64,000 bases of DNA from Mucilaginibacter conchicola (GCF_003432115.1 NZ_QWDC01000001.1:868001-932000); one strand, 5' to 3'. Positions 1-10,100 are shown, counted from the first letter of the stretch. Notes: generated from the sequence alone by a model not told the origin. Made by a program: numbers and translations.

Positions 1-450
1 GGCAGTATCGGCGGTGGATACCTGTCATCCTGGTTCATCAAAAAAGGCTGGACAGTTTTCAGGGCCCGCAAAACGGCTATGTTCATTTTCGCGCTTTGTG
101 TAGTGCCAATTTTTGCTGCACGATACGCTACCAATATCTGGCAAGCCGTAGCACTTATCAGTTTGGCTGCTGCGGCGCACCAGGCATGGAGTGCAAACAT
201 ATTCACTACTGCATCAGATATCTTCCCTAAAAAAGCTGTTAGCTCAGTGGTGGGCATAGGCGGGATGGCGGGTTCAGTTGGTGGTATTTTGTTCCCGTTC
301 TTTATAGGCTGGATATTGGACTCGGCTAAAGCATCAGGAAATATCACCGCGGGATATAATGTGCTGTTCACGGTTTGTGCATGCGCATATATTGTTGCCT
401 GGCTGCTGATGCATTTCCTGGTTCCGAAACGGAAGGCTGTGGAGTTGTAA
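1..450 (+). CDS. MFS transporter, C-terminal part (hexuronate/sugar-acid type)
   Basis: The reading frame is open from the first base, so the gene begins outside the window; about 149 C-terminal residues are visible. They start with a GGYLSS segment and a basic loop (RARKT), followed by four hydrophobic helices and a basic C-terminus (PKRKAVEL). The pattern, including a GGMAGSVGG helix and FPFFIGW, resembles the last third of 12-helix anion:cation symporters such as the hexuronate transporter ExuT; this assignment is by resemblance. It would import a sugar acid across the inner membrane. A LacI-type regulator and a secreted protein follow on the same strand, which fits a sugar-acid or pectin utilisation cluster lying mostly to the left of the window. 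Confidence 0.8.
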   Translation, partial: GSIGGGYLSSWFIKKGWTVFRARKTAMFIFALCVVPIFAARYATNIWQAVALISLAAAAHQAWSANIFTTASDIFPKKAVSSVVGIGGMAGSVGGILFPFFIGWILDSAKASGNITAGYNVLFTVCACAYIVAWLLMHFLVPKRKAVEL

Positions 451-454
451 GTCG

Positions 455-563
455 TCCGTTGGCTGAAGCCAACGGCAATGATGGTTTTTGCTACAATGCT
501 CATCCTTTTCATTGCCGTCCCATTCATGGGACGGTTATCAGGAATATAGGCGGGCTTTAGCCC
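455..563. repeat. REP-like cluster of three hairpins
   Basis: Three short palindromes lie directly behind the transporter stop codon: CCGTTGGC/GCCAACGG (456-475), CCGTCCCAT/ATGGGACGG (515-534) and GGGC/GCCC (552-563). The first two are linked by an inverted CAATGA/TCATTG pair. This is the layout of bacterial REP/BIME elements. It may also end transcription of the transporter gene, although no T-run follows. Confidence 0.7.
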
Positions 564-657
564 AAATTAATCGTTTGCGTTATTATGCAAATTCCCTATT
601 CACCAAAAACTTTATATATTGGGAATGCTGATCAATAACACAGCGGTTTCACGCAGA

Positions 658-1698
658 ATGAATTTTAATCCTATCACCATACGCGATATTGCCAAAGCCC
701 TGGGTATTTCGGTATCAACGGTATCTAAAGCCTTGCGTGATAGTTACGAGATAAGCGACAAGACCAAAAAGCTGGTTAATGATTACGCCGAACAGAACAA
801 TTATCGCCCCAACCCTATTGCCCAAAGTTTAAAAAAAGGGCATAGCAAGTCTATCGGGATCGTTGTTTCCACCATCGAGAACCAGTTTTTCTCGCAAGTC
901 ATCAATGGCATCGAGTCGGTTGCTTACCAGGCAGGCTTCAATGTTATCATCACACAAACGCATGAATCTTACGAGATGGAGCTAAAGAACGTGGAGCAGT
1001 TAACACACCATGCTTTAGACGGTCTGCTCATCTCGCTCTCTACCGAAACCAAAGATGTCAGCCATCTTAAACACCTGCACCAGCAAGGTTTACCAATAGT
1101 ATTTTTTGACCGTATCACCAACGAGATTGAGACCCATAAAGTAATAGCCGATAACTTTAAAGGTGGGTATGATGCAACGAGGCAATTGCTTAATGCAGGA
1201 TATAAGAAGATAGCGCATATTACAAGTCCGCCAAATATTTCTATTACCAGCGAACGTTTTGCGGGATATGAGCACGCGTTAAAAGAGGTGGGTATGGATA
1301 TTCCATCAGCCTATATTAAACACTGTGCACATGGCGGCCGCGATATGAGCGAGATAGAAAATGCGCTGAATGAACTGCTCTCTTTGAAAGATAAACCTGA
1401 TGCAATTTTTACTACATCAGACCGTATTACCACCACAACGCTATACCTGCTCACCAAAATGGGTATCAAAATACCGGATGATATCGCGCTGGTGGGTTAT
1501 ACCAATACAACATTAGCCGATGTACTGAATCCGCCTTTAACCTCAGTTTATCAACCTGCATTTGAGATGGGCCGCAAAGCCGCAGAAATGCTTTTGAGCC
1601 TGATACTCAGCAAACACCCAGTTACCGAATTTGAGACCATCACCCTGCCAACCCAGCTTTTTGTACGGCGATCTACCCTGCCTAAAAAAGCCTTATAA
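658..1698 (+). CDS. LacI/GalR family transcriptional regulator
   Basis: A 346-residue one-domain-plus-effector regulator. The N-terminal helix-turn-helix (about residues 5-25, TIRDIAKALGISVSTVSKAL) has the classical LacI hinge layout. From about residue 60 a periplasmic-binding-protein-like domain follows (KSIGIVVS, FFSQVINGIE, DGLLISLS, IFTTSDRI, ALVGYTNT, SVYQP). Such proteins bind operator palindromes and release them on binding a sugar or its metabolite. A longer frame begins with a TTG at 619, but family members normally start only a few residues before the helix-turn-helix, so ATG 658 is preferred. It probably controls the transporter upstream and the secreted protein 12 bases downstream. 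Confidence 0.92.
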   Translation: MNFNPITIRDIAKALGISVSTVSKALRDSYEISDKTKKLVNDYAEQNNYRPNPIAQSLKKGHSKSIGIVVSTIENQFFSQVINGIESVAYQAGFNVIITQTHESYEMELKNVEQLTHHALDGLLISLSTETKDVSHLKHLHQQGLPIVFFDRITNEIETHKVIADNFKGGYDATRQLLNAGYKKIAHITSPPNISITSERFAGYEHALKEVGMDIPSAYIKHCAHGGRDMSEIENALNELLSLKDKPDAIFTTSDRITTTTLYLLTKMGIKIPDDIALVGYTNTTLADVLNPPLTSVYQPAFEMGRKAAEMLLSLILSKHPVTEFETITLPTQLFVRRSTLPKKAL

Positions 1699-1710
1699 AA
1701 TCTACCTGCT

Positions 1711-2484
1711 ATGAAGAAGACTTTATTAATTGCGCTATTTGGCTTACTCCTAACCACCGGACTAAAAGCTCAGACAGTAGCGCTCGACTACTATTTTAAC
1801 CATGAGACCCGCAAAGCAAAAGACGGTTCAGCCGAGCGTTTCCATTATACATGGGAAGATACCACACAAACAGGTTTTTCTAAATGGGGCAACGAGTTTA
1901 CAAAACTTGGTGCGAAGGTGACCTCGATTGATGCTGCGCCTACTGCCGAAAACTTATCAGGCGTTAAGGTTTATATTATTGTAGATCCGGATACCAAAAA
2001 AGAAAACCCCAGCCCTAACTACATTACCGAAACGGATGCCGACGTTATTGCCAACTGGGTTAAAAAAGGCGGCAAACTGGTAATGCTGGCTAATGACAGC
2101 GCCAATACCGAGCTACAGCATTTTAACGCACTGGCAGGCAAATTCGGGATGCATTTTAATGATGATATGCAATTGCATGTTATGGATGATGCACATTTTG
2201 AGGATGGCGCAATTCAACTATTCAATCACCTGGTATTTACAACCGCTAGAAAGATCTACTTAAAAGATGTTTGCAGCATCGGTTTAAAAGGCACTGCTAA
2301 GCCTTTATTAAAAGCTAAAAATGGAGCTGTAATAGCTGCAAAGGCTAAATATGGCAAAGGCATGGTGTTAGCCGTGGGCGACCCATGGTTGTATAACGAG
2401 TACGTAAATGGCCGCCTTCCTGCAGGTTTTGAGAACGATAAAGCCATGACCGACCTGGCAAGTTATCTTTTGAAACAACAATAA
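1711..2484 (+). CDS. Secreted DUF4350/GATase-like protein
   Basis: A 257-residue protein with a signal peptide (cleavage likely after LKAQ, residue 21). The mature part has alternating strands and helices (VYIIVDPDT, ADVIANWVKKGGKLVMLANDS, GKGMVLAVGDPWLYNEYVNGR), resembling the DUF4350 / glutamine-amidotransferase-like fold often found beside or fused to unsaturated rhamnogalacturonyl hydrolases in Bacteroidota. No catalytic triad is obvious to me. It follows the LacI-type gene by 12 bases and is probably co-transcribed. Function unproven; an accessory role in pectin or rhamnogalacturonan degradation is inferred from family context and the hexuronate-type transporter nearby. Confidence 0.6.
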   Translation: MKKTLLIALFGLLLTTGLKAQTVALDYYFNHETRKAKDGSAERFHYTWEDTTQTGFSKWGNEFTKLGAKVTSIDAAPTAENLSGVKVYIIVDPDTKKENPSPNYITETDADVIANWVKKGGKLVMLANDSANTELQHFNALAGKFGMHFNDDMQLHVMDDAHFEDGAIQLFNHLVFTTARKIYLKDVCSIGLKGTAKPLLKAKNGAVIAAKAKYGKGMVLAVGDPWLYNEYVNGRLPAGFENDKAMTDLASYLLKQQ

Positions 2485-2545
2485 ATCCGACTTCCTTTTA
2501 ATTAATATTTATAATATTTAACTCAATCAAATATCAAAAGTCTGG

Positions 2546-2595
2546 CAAATGTTAAAAACTGTGAAATTATTCCACACTGGCTTATTTAACATTTG
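2546..2595. promoter_or_regulatory. Perfect 11-bp inverted repeat in intergenic region
   Basis: CAAATGTTAAA at 2546-2556 is exactly repeated in inverse as TTTAACATTTG at 2585-2595, enclosing a 28-base loop that itself holds an imperfect palindrome around TGTGAAATTATTCCACA. It lies about 110 bases upstream of the gene starting at 2708. It may be a regulator-binding site or an mRNA leader structure; nothing shows which. Confidence 0.4.
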
Positions 2596-2707
2596 TTAGT
2601 TGCTATATTTATTTAAGCGAAGAGCATTTTGTGCAATTCGTTATTGCTGCAGATAGGAATCCCCTCCGCCCTAACGCGTTTCACCCTTATCATTTGCAAT
2701 TAACACT

Positions 2708-3880
2708 ATGACTACATCTACCCGAACACCGCTCTTAAAAGCACTTTTTGTTGCCGCTTTTGCGCTTAGCAGTTTCACGGCCAAAGCACAGCTATCCGCG
2801 GCCCTGCCTTATAAGCCCGGGCATACCGATTCTTTATCTATACCGAGTACCTATATTGATGAACAGGCGTTTACTGCACCCAAAACCACAAAAATTGCCA
2901 GCATATTTGATGATGCTAACGATAAATCGTTACAGCAAAAGGTTTCGGTAAGCTTGAATAATGCAAGCGAGCGCCGCCAACTGATGGATTACCTTAAACA
3001 ACTTGAGGTAGATGACAACAGTCTTACCGGCAACGAATCAAAAAACAAAACCCTATTTAAGTTCGCCAATCTTTTTGCCCGTTTAAAGCTTTATCCGCTG
3101 GCGATGAAGTGTTTCTTTAAAACCCTGCAAAAAGATAAAAAGCACAGAGAGAACGAAGAATCGGCGTTAATAGATACTTTGCAGGATGACGACCAGCAGG
3201 CGTTTGATCTGCCTATTGATACTAAGGATGATTCGCTGGCTTATGTGCAAAGCGTACAGGTTAAAAAAGAAAAATCGCCACGTACTACCTACGAAAATAT
3301 TTCTAAAACTTTTAACGATGGTAAACAGGCTGTAGCTTATGCATTGCTTTTCCATGTAAAGCAACCTGCCCCGGGGAAAGGCAAAGTGCATGTTTTGGCT
3401 TATACAGGGCATACTTACATTACACTTATTAAATACAATACAGATTCAACCTACGTATCCTGCTCATTTGGTTTTTACCCTAAGAAAGATCACCTGTTCT
3501 CGGCTACACCATGGTTCCCGTCAACATCATCGCAGTTTAAGGACGATGCCAGCCATAAATGGGATGAAGTGATCGGCAAATTTATCTCCAAACGAAAATT
3601 CGACAGGATACTAAAGCTAACTAAGGAGTATAACGATGTGGACTATCATCTGAGCTATAACAACTGTACTGATTTCTCATTACAAGCGGCAACGGTGGCA
3701 GGCATTAGTGTAAGTAAAACTGAGGGCAAATGGTTTATGGGCCACGGCAACAACCCCGGCACTACCGGCCAAAGCATTATCCATGGCGGTTACAGCAACA
3801 CGGACGGCGAACCTGCCGCTACAATGTTTAAGAGCCTCAATACTTCGGTAACAGATAAGGAAGTAAAAATTCAAAATTAG
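2708..3880 (+). CDS. Secreted protein with papain-like His/Cys motifs
   Basis: A 390-residue exported protein with a signal peptide ending near residue 28 (TAKAQ). Residues 30-200 are polar and mostly helical with no recognised domain. The second half contains a GHTYITLIKY segment and, about 80 residues later, YNNCTDFSLQAA followed by glycine-rich GHGNNPG. A histidine strand before an N-N-C-T helix is the arrangement of circularly permuted NlpC/P60-papain proteins and of DUF4105-type enzymes, so an amidase or acyltransferase acting in the periplasm is possible. I do not recognise the exact family. It is monocistronic, with a terminator just downstream. Confidence 0.6.
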   Translation: MTTSTRTPLLKALFVAAFALSSFTAKAQLSAALPYKPGHTDSLSIPSTYIDEQAFTAPKTTKIASIFDDANDKSLQQKVSVSLNNASERRQLMDYLKQLEVDDNSLTGNESKNKTLFKFANLFARLKLYPLAMKCFFKTLQKDKKHRENEESALIDTLQDDDQQAFDLPIDTKDDSLAYVQSVQVKKEKSPRTTYENISKTFNDGKQAVAYALLFHVKQPAPGKGKVHVLAYTGHTYITLIKYNTDSTYVSCSFGFYPKKDHLFSATPWFPSTSSQFKDDASHKWDEVIGKFISKRKFDRILKLTKEYNDVDYHLSYNNCTDFSLQAATVAGISVSKTEGKWFMGHGNNPGTTGQSIIHGGYSNTDGEPAATMFKSLNTSVTDKEVKIQN

Positions 3881-3912
3881 GAAAACAACTTCTGTTATTT
3901 GAGAGCTTCCAC

Positions 3913-3937
3913 CCACGCGTCATTGCGTGGTTTGTTT
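3913..3937 (+). terminator. Rho-independent terminator
   Basis: CCACGC (3913-3918), six-base loop, GCGTGG (3925-3930), then TTTGTTTT. It sits 33 bases after the stop codon of the secreted protein gene ending at 3880. Confidence 0.6.
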
Positions 3938-3960
3938 TAAGACTTAGAACTCAGGACTAC

Positions 3961-4713
3961 CTACTCAACCGAAGCTGCCCAAAAAATAGCATTAGTAAAC
4001 AACCTCACATAAGCCGGGTTATCGAACAGATTTGGTGAGTGCCCCATGAAGATGTAAACATTGCGGGCTTTGTATTTGGGGTTTGTCCAGATAACCGGAT
4101 GGTCGCCCATTTTGATATTGCCGTTGGGTTGGTAGCTGTTCTCATCCACGCTGGCCAACACTTTCACATTGCCGCGCGGACTTTTATCGTAAGTGTACCA
4201 CTCTTCCTGCTTCACTAAAAACTTTTGTGGTACGCCTTTCATTACGGGGTGATGCTTTTTTTCAACCTTAACCTCGCCTGAGGCAAAGGTTTCGATATAG
4301 TTTTTGAACCTGATATCGCCCATAAAACGGTAAAACCACTCCCACATCGGGAAGCCATCAAACTCACCAAGCAGTGTTGCGTGGTGGAAACCTATCCAAC
4401 CGCCCCTGCCCTGTTCAATGTATTGTTCAAAGGCTTTTACGGCTTTATCCTTCCAACCGTAAGGCGGGTAATCTAACTGGATAAATAGCTGGTATTTGCT
4501 TAGATAAGTCGAATCGATATTATCGGTATTTTGAATGTAATCAATGGTGAAACCCCGCTTTGCGGCAAGTGCGCTCAGCCATACTTTGGCGCGTTTAGAG
4601 TATTCCACATGATGACCGCCGTTCTCATAAATGGCCAGCACTTTAAAACTCTTCTTTTGCGCATGCGCAATCACGCTTGTTAAAAGCAGGCAAAGTATGA
4701 GCAGTCGTTTCAT
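3961..4713 (-). CDS. Secreted ThuA-like domain protein
   Basis: A 250-residue protein with a signal peptide (MKRLLILCLLLTSVIAHAQ). The rest matches the ThuA-like, glutamine-amidotransferase-like fold: KVLAIYENGGHHVEYS at the start, QLFIQLDYPP, GRGGWIGFHHA, the HHPV motif about residue 155, EEWYTYD, and PVIWTNPKYKARNVYIFMGHS near the end. ThuA takes part in conversion of 3-keto-disaccharides in rhizobia, and such proteins travel with DUF1080 and Gfo/Idh/MocA genes in Bacteroidota, two large sets of which occur later in this window. It lies downstream of the kinase operon with a 71-base gap and may be unrelated to it. Confidence 0.85.
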   Translation of the reverse strand: MKRLLILCLLLTSVIAHAQKKSFKVLAIYENGGHHVEYSKRAKVWLSALAAKRGFTIDYIQNTDNIDSTYLSKYQLFIQLDYPPYGWKDKAVKAFEQYIEQGRGGWIGFHHATLLGEFDGFPMWEWFYRFMGDIRFKNYIETFASGEVKVEKKHHPVMKGVPQKFLVKQEEWYTYDKSPRGNVKVLASVDENSYQPNGNIKMGDHPVIWTNPKYKARNVYIFMGHSPNLFDNPAYVRLFTNAIFWAASVE

Positions 4714-4784
4714 TTAGCAATGATTGAGAGAGTGAACGAGTGACGGATTGATTCCTAATTATAAATACTAATCTACCGTCTTCA

Positions 4785-6176
4785 TTAGAAAATCCCCAGG
4801 AATTTCTTGCGCTTCTTTTTTGGTGGAGCAGCATTGGTTGAATCAGTTACCGGCTTCTTTTTCCAAACTTTCTTTTTGGCGGCAATGGTTGCTAAACGTG
4901 CGTGCTCTACACTATCGTGGTTGTAGTTCTTAGGCACATAAGGCGGGCGAAGGTAATTTATCTCGGGCACATAAACCACATTTGGTGTACCGGATGGCTT
5001 CCGCAGGAAAGCATAGAGCGATATCGCCACAAAAACAAGCCCAACGGCTATAATAGTTGCCAGTGTTTTCTTAGGTAATATCACGTTTGATGGGTTGCGC
5101 TCGTAAATACCTTTATTGCCGTTATAACGTGCGCCTGTTTCTTTTGCAAGGACCTGCAGATCGGCTAATTGCCTGTTCTTGTCTGCCTCATCCTTTTCAA
5201 AACCCTCAACCAGCTTTCGCAAACGTTCATTCTCAGCAATTATAGCATCGTTATTGGCTTTGCTATCGCCAGAGAAGTTGGCATCAACAATGGCTTCCTG
5301 CAGTTCAACACCGCTGGCGTATCTTTCGGTCGGTTGTTTGCACAAACATTTTTCTATCACGGCAATCAACCAGCGTGGCAACTGCATTTCCTGATCGCGC
5401 TTTTCTTCTGCCCAGGTGCGGGGCAGGTTATTTTGGCGCATAATCCGCAGATCGGGCACGGGCGTTTCAATATGCGCCATCCTTACGTTATTACGGGCCG
5501 TTTCTCCGTTACCTTCAAGCGGGAAAGGCACATTGCCGGTAAGCATTTCGTAAAGGATGATGCCGTATGCATAAACGTCTGATTGTGGCAGCATGGTGCC
5601 ATCCGTTTGCTCGGGGGCCATAAATTCAATGGCACCGGCATGACGGATACTGGTGCGGCGTTCCTCATCTGTAAGAATGGCCAGCCCAAAATCAATCAGC
5701 ACATAGTTACCGGTTTGGGCATTGTATTTAACGTTATTGCTTTTTATATCCCCGTGGTTGATGCCAATTTTATGGCAATGTGCCAGTGCGCCGGCCAGTT
5801 GATAGGCCAGGCGAATGGTTTCCTTTACAGTAAAGATCCTGTCGCTTGGTGGCTGCAGCAGGTCGCAAAGGTCGGGGCCGTCAATGTATTCCATCTCAAT
5901 GTACGGCAGCGACCCACTCTCGGTAATACCCGAACTGAGGATCTTTACCACATTGGGGTTAGGTACCTCGTTCACCTTTTGCAGCTTGGCAACCTCGTTC
6001 ATAAAGTTGCGGTAGTTGCGGTCATCGGCATTTTCGGCATAAATGGGCGTTGGCAATATCTTCACCGCGGAGATAACAGGCCCCATGCGCTTGCCTTTAT
6101 AGACAGATCCCTGCCCGCCCGTTCGCAGCGCGCCCAGATTCTCTAATCCTTCGGTTATGGTGAACACTTTACTCAT
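4785..6176 (-). CDS. Membrane Ser/Thr protein kinase (paralogue 1)
   Basis: 463 residues. The kinase domain covers about residues 1-290: glycine loop GGQGSVYKG, lysine in AVKILP, catalytic loop NHGDIKSNN, DFG in LIDFGLA and MAPE. The catalytic loop has HGD instead of HRD, a non-RD kinase. A polar, probably coiled segment follows (about 305-350), one transmembrane helix at about 369-390, and a short outer tail rich in Pro, Lys and Arg. The cytosolic kinase thus senses across the membrane without PASTA repeats. The start overlaps the end of the FHA gene by 8 bases. It is closely similar to the kinase at 13778-15139, which opens the operon. Likely substrates are the FHA proteins and the glycan polymerase fusion (inferred). 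Confidence 0.95.
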   Translation of the reverse strand: MSKVFTITEGLENLGALRTGGQGSVYKGKRMGPVISAVKILPTPIYAENADDRNYRNFMNEVAKLQKVNEVPNPNVVKILSSGITESGSLPYIEMEYIDGPDLCDLLQPPSDRIFTVKETIRLAYQLAGALAHCHKIGINHGDIKSNNVKYNAQTGNYVLIDFGLAILTDEERRTSIRHAGAIEFMAPEQTDGTMLPQSDVYAYGIILYEMLTGNVPFPLEGNGETARNNVRMAHIETPVPDLRIMRQNNLPRTWAEEKRDQEMQLPRWLIAVIEKCLCKQPTERYASGVELQEAIVDANFSGDSKANNDAIIAENERLRKLVEGFEKDEADKNRQLADLQVLAKETGARYNGNKGIYERNPSNVILPKKTLATIIAVGLVFVAISLYAFLRKPSGTPNVVYVPEINYLRPPYVPKNYNHDSVEHARLATIAAKKKVWKKKPVTDSTNAAPPKKKRKKFLGIF

Positions 6177-6960
6177 TGCCTGCCGGTTGATAGCTAAACT
6201 CCAATACTGCCGATTCGCCCAGGATGATCTGGTCGCCCTCTTGTAATTGATGACCTATATGAGTAGAACTTAGTTTAATGATATCCTCACTTTTTTCTGA
6301 GCGGATCTTCACTTTATTTCTTGGCGGCACGCCGCCTTCATCGGCATAGATATAAAACTTACCAGCCTCATCGCTCCACTCGATGTGAGCATGCTGGCGG
6401 CTTACATATTTGTTAGCCTCATTGGCGGTATCGCTCGGGAAAGCAATATGGTTGGTACGGAAAAAGCCATCATCGCCTTGCGCTTTTTTATCCCTGCCGA
6501 TATGGATCTTATCCTTGCCCGATTGGATATGGTACTCCTGCTGATCGGTCTCGCCACCCAAAACACGGATGTATGCAGATGCCGATTGCTTAATAAAATT
6601 ACTGCCCGTTTTGATGAAGAATGCAGCATCAACCTTTTTGGCTGGCACGGCTTCCTCGGGTAATTCCTGATCGAATATTACATCCAGCTGCCAGGTTTGC
6701 GGCAGGTTAACGGCATAATCATCGGCAATGCGTTGTACTTCGTCTTTAAATTGCTCGGGGGCTTCTATATAAACGGCAGCCTCGTAAAGCGACTTGTCCG
6801 CCGCAGGCGCATTGATATACAGGTTAAGGCCACGGATGTTGCCACCCTCGCCACCTTCGGCCTTTTGCAGTTCATGCTTGATGAATTGCAGCAACTCGTA
6901 CCTTATACCCTTAACATCAGACGGACGGTCTGGCTTATCGCTTTTGAAAAAATTGAACAT
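6169..6960 (-). CDS. FHA-domain protein (intact phosphothreonine reader)
   Basis: 263 residues. The C-terminal half (about 150-258) is a forkhead-associated domain: IHIGRDKK, SRQHAHIEW, GKFYIYADEGG, and LQEGDQIILG. The Gly-Arg and Ser-x-x-His residues that hold phosphothreonine are present. The N-terminal half (LLQFIKHELQKA, followed by EAPEQFKDEVQRIADDYAVNL and WQLDVIFDQEL) resembles in pattern the N-terminal domain of actinobacterial FhaA; this is a tentative likeness. It precedes the kinase gene (overlap 8 bases), so it is a natural target and adaptor of that kinase. Confidence 0.9.
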   Translation of the reverse strand: MFNFFKSDKPDRPSDVKGIRYELLQFIKHELQKAEGGEGGNIRGLNLYINAPAADKSLYEAAVYIEAPEQFKDEVQRIADDYAVNLPQTWQLDVIFDQELPEEAVPAKKVDAAFFIKTGSNFIKQSASAYIRVLGGETDQQEYHIQSGKDKIHIGRDKKAQGDDGFFRTNHIAFPSDTANEANKYVSRQHAHIEWSDEAGKFYIYADEGGVPPRNKVKIRSEKSEDIIKLSSTHIGHQLQEGDQIILGESAVLEFSYQPAGNE

Positions 6961-6974
6961 TATATTGTGAATGT

Positions 6975-7041
6975 GGCGTACCTACGGCACGCAAAATCAT
7001 ATTACTTTTTTATTCTACCGATCTGATGCACCGACGGTGCA
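6975..7041. repeat. Dispersed palindromic repeat (TACGG/CCGACGG family)
   Basis: Two hairpins, GCGTACCTACGGCACGC (6976-6992) and TGCACCGACGGTGCA (7027-7041), joined by an AT-rich spacer ending in TTCTACCGA. The same pair and order recur at 42896-42961. It fills the only large gap (144 bases) inside the kinase operon and may modulate expression of the genes downstream. Confidence 0.75.
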
Positions 7042-7104
7042 TTGGATGCTTTTAACCGTAGCCCCGCTTTGATGGCGATATTTTCTTACCTATAAACCCT
7101 TGTG

Positions 7105-10100
7105 TTATTCAGTTGTTTGTTCTTCTTTATTTTCTCTGATACTTTTGATGTATCCCTTCTCTTTCAGGAACGGAATAACATGTTCGCCGGCCAGTTTAAC
7201 CGCGTCTGATGAGCCTTTTGTAGACTCGATACGGATGCAAACCACCATTGCCCCCGGCCCGTTCGCCTTCGGTGCGAAAAAAACGTACCAGCCGTCGTTT
7301 ATCTGCTGGCCCTTCCAGATACGTTCCGGTGTACCGGTTTTACCTGCAACAGCAAGGTGTAACCGCCATTCTTTAGGCGCACTTTGCTCTATCATGTACC
7401 TGCGAAGCAGTTGTGCATACCTCGGATCGTTAGTGATCTTGGTGCCCGGCTTAACTTTAGTGGTAGAGTCGCTTACTTTTAGTACGTAGCGGTTCTGCAA
7501 CATAGTGCCATTGTTGGCTATACCCGCAGCCATACGTGCCACCGCAGCCGGCGTAGCGATCAGCTCGCCCTGGCCCCACGCCATACCCGAGATACCCTTT
7601 GCCCTCGTTTTACGGATATCATTAGGATTGTAGCGTGGCTTGGTATTGAACTCTGTTTTACGCCATAGCTCGCGCCATTTCTCTTCCTGTTGGGCATTCT
7701 CCTTATCGCGGCCATAATAGTAGCCACCTACGCCATGCAGGAACATACCCGTTTTCAGATATACCGTTGCCATATCTTCCTGCAGGTGTTCCTCGTTGGC
7801 CAGCTTAATAAAGTACACGTTGTTTGATTTGGCAACTGCCGCTTCTAAAGTGATTAAACCTGTTTCATCAGGCTCAAAGCCTTTGGTACGGATACGCTCA
7901 TAACTGGCCACGTTAAATTTGCGGTTTGCTGCCGCCATACCCAGTTTATTGAACGATGCGATGGATGTTGCAAGCTTAGCTGTAGAGCCTGGCTGCGTGG
8001 CCAGGGTAAAGCCCAGATCCTGCGTGGTCATCCAGCCTGCCAGTTGGTTTTGGTCGGCGTAGCTCATGGTGAGTTTTTCCCAGTCGTGTACCGGTGGTAG
8101 CGGGTAACTGGCTGAGGTCAGCACATCGCCGGTATTTGATTCCATTACCACTACAGATACCCGGTTATCCAGCAGCGACGTATCCTGCGCTATCGAGTTT
8201 TGTATCTCGGTCTGCAGCTGCGCATCCATGGTGAGTTTAACATCACGGTTGCGCTTCTTAAATGCTTCTACTTCTTTACTGTTGATGCCTGCCAGTAGCA
8301 ACGGCGCAATGGCACCGTAATCGCGTTTTACCACGGTCATTTCCTTAACGCCGCGGGCCAGGAAGCGGTCTTCCTGGTAACGGTTGGCCGTGATGTTGAT
8401 CTTCTCCGTAGGCATCTGGAAACCGCGTAACTCAGCGGCGTGCTCGTACTCGGCAAAGTAACCATTCGGGCTGCCATTGAATACACCGGTGTTGGCATCC
8501 CCTGTCCAGAAGAACATTTGCTCATCAAACGGGTAATACCTGTCCAAGCGTTTATGCATGGCCGAATCGATATTGTAATTCCCGGCACCGGCTATCACCA
8601 GTTTACGGTGTTGTTGTTTTACTAACTCAGGGTCGCTGGTGGCCAGGAGTACTCCTTGCCTATCGTAAAGGTTACCCGCTTCCAGGCGGTTCATTAATAT
8701 GGCAATGCGCGGGTTGTAGCTGAACATCCTTGCGCCGCTTTTATCGGCTACTAATGATGGCTTTACCACCCACTTTTTATTATTGAACGAATATCTTGAT
8801 ACACTTACCGAAAGCAGCATCACACCGCTCAAAGCAGCCATCAGCGCGGGCACCAGGTTTTTATCCTGTTGGCGCGATATATAGCTCATCTGCACCGGAG
8901 TTCCTCTTACTTTTGATGCCGAGAACAAAAAGCCCGAGGCCAGTAAGTTGGCCACCAGTGATGAGCCACCATAACTTTGGAACGGCAGTGATACCCCTGA
9001 AAGTGGCAATGCCCCCGTTGAGCCACCCGCAATGAGCAGGAATTGCACAAAGGTGGACACCCCTATACCCGCACATATATAAAAGAGGAAAGGCGTACCC
9101 GTTCGCCGGCCAATGATGATGGAACGGTGCAGGTAAAGCAGAAACAGGATAAAGATACAGGTCATGCCCGCCCAGCCAAACTCTTCGCTCATGGATGGCA
9201 ATATCATATCCGTATGCGCCTCTGGAATGGTTTTGGCAAAGCCCTCTCCCACACCCTGACCTGCAACACCACCGCTCGACATGGCCCAAAGGCCGTTAGC
9301 CACCTGGTCGCCGCCATAAACTTCGTTATTCCAGGCATCCTGCCAGATGGCTTTCCTATCAACCAGTCGCTGTACCGGTCCCGGAAATAGTTTCCCAAGC
9401 AACGGCACCTGGTCTATGGTAACAAAGGCTGCCATGATCACCAGCACCATCACCGCCGATTCGCTGAGTGACCGGCGTTTGAACAACATCATGATGGCAA
9501 CCAGCGCAGCTGTTATCAATGCCGCCAGCCAAACATTTTTCACAAACCAGCTTACCAGTACATACAGTACTACGGCGATGGCCATAAACATAAAATCGCC
9601 TCGCGAAAAGGAGAATAGCACAATGAAGGTAAACAGCACCACCATTGCCGGTCCCAAATCGCCCAGGATAAGGAACAGAAACAGCGTTACTAAAATGGCT
9701 ATCAGCGCAAAGGAGAAGAATTGCCAGCGCTTGCTCCAACTGCTGTATTCGCTGATGAGCTTTTCGTTAGCGGCAAAAAATCCTGCAAGAAAAAGTATAA
9801 TGAGGTATTTAACGATCTCGCTGGGTTGAAAGCCGAACAGGTTAACCTTAACACCGCTCCCCTCGGGGCCGGTACCAAATTTGATAGTTAATGCCAACAA
9901 TGTTGCCGCCAAAACTACCCAGGGCCAGCCATCGGCAGCGCTGCGTACCTGTTTAAATACCAGCATACGGTAGATCCATGAATCGGGCGTAAAGCGGCGC
10001 AGTTTCAGGAATAACATCACCAGCATAGCGCCCAGGCCAATGCCAAGGTACATCAGCATATCCTTAGCCAAAAAGCGATCTCGCAGTGGATCCTGCAGGC

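Noticed and set aside
619-657. Longer start (TTG at 619 or ATG at 625) for the LacI-type regulator
   Set aside because: Family members begin two to six residues before the helix-turn-helix; ATG 658 gives exactly this.
5169-6146. Several plus-strand open frames across the kinase gene, up to 187 residues
   Set aside because: Antisense frames of a kinase with all motifs; they have no recognisable domain and follow from the codon bias of the real gene.
8861-9739. Minus-strand frames inside the SEDS domain
   Set aside because: They are out-of-frame shadows of a coding region with complete SEDS motifs.
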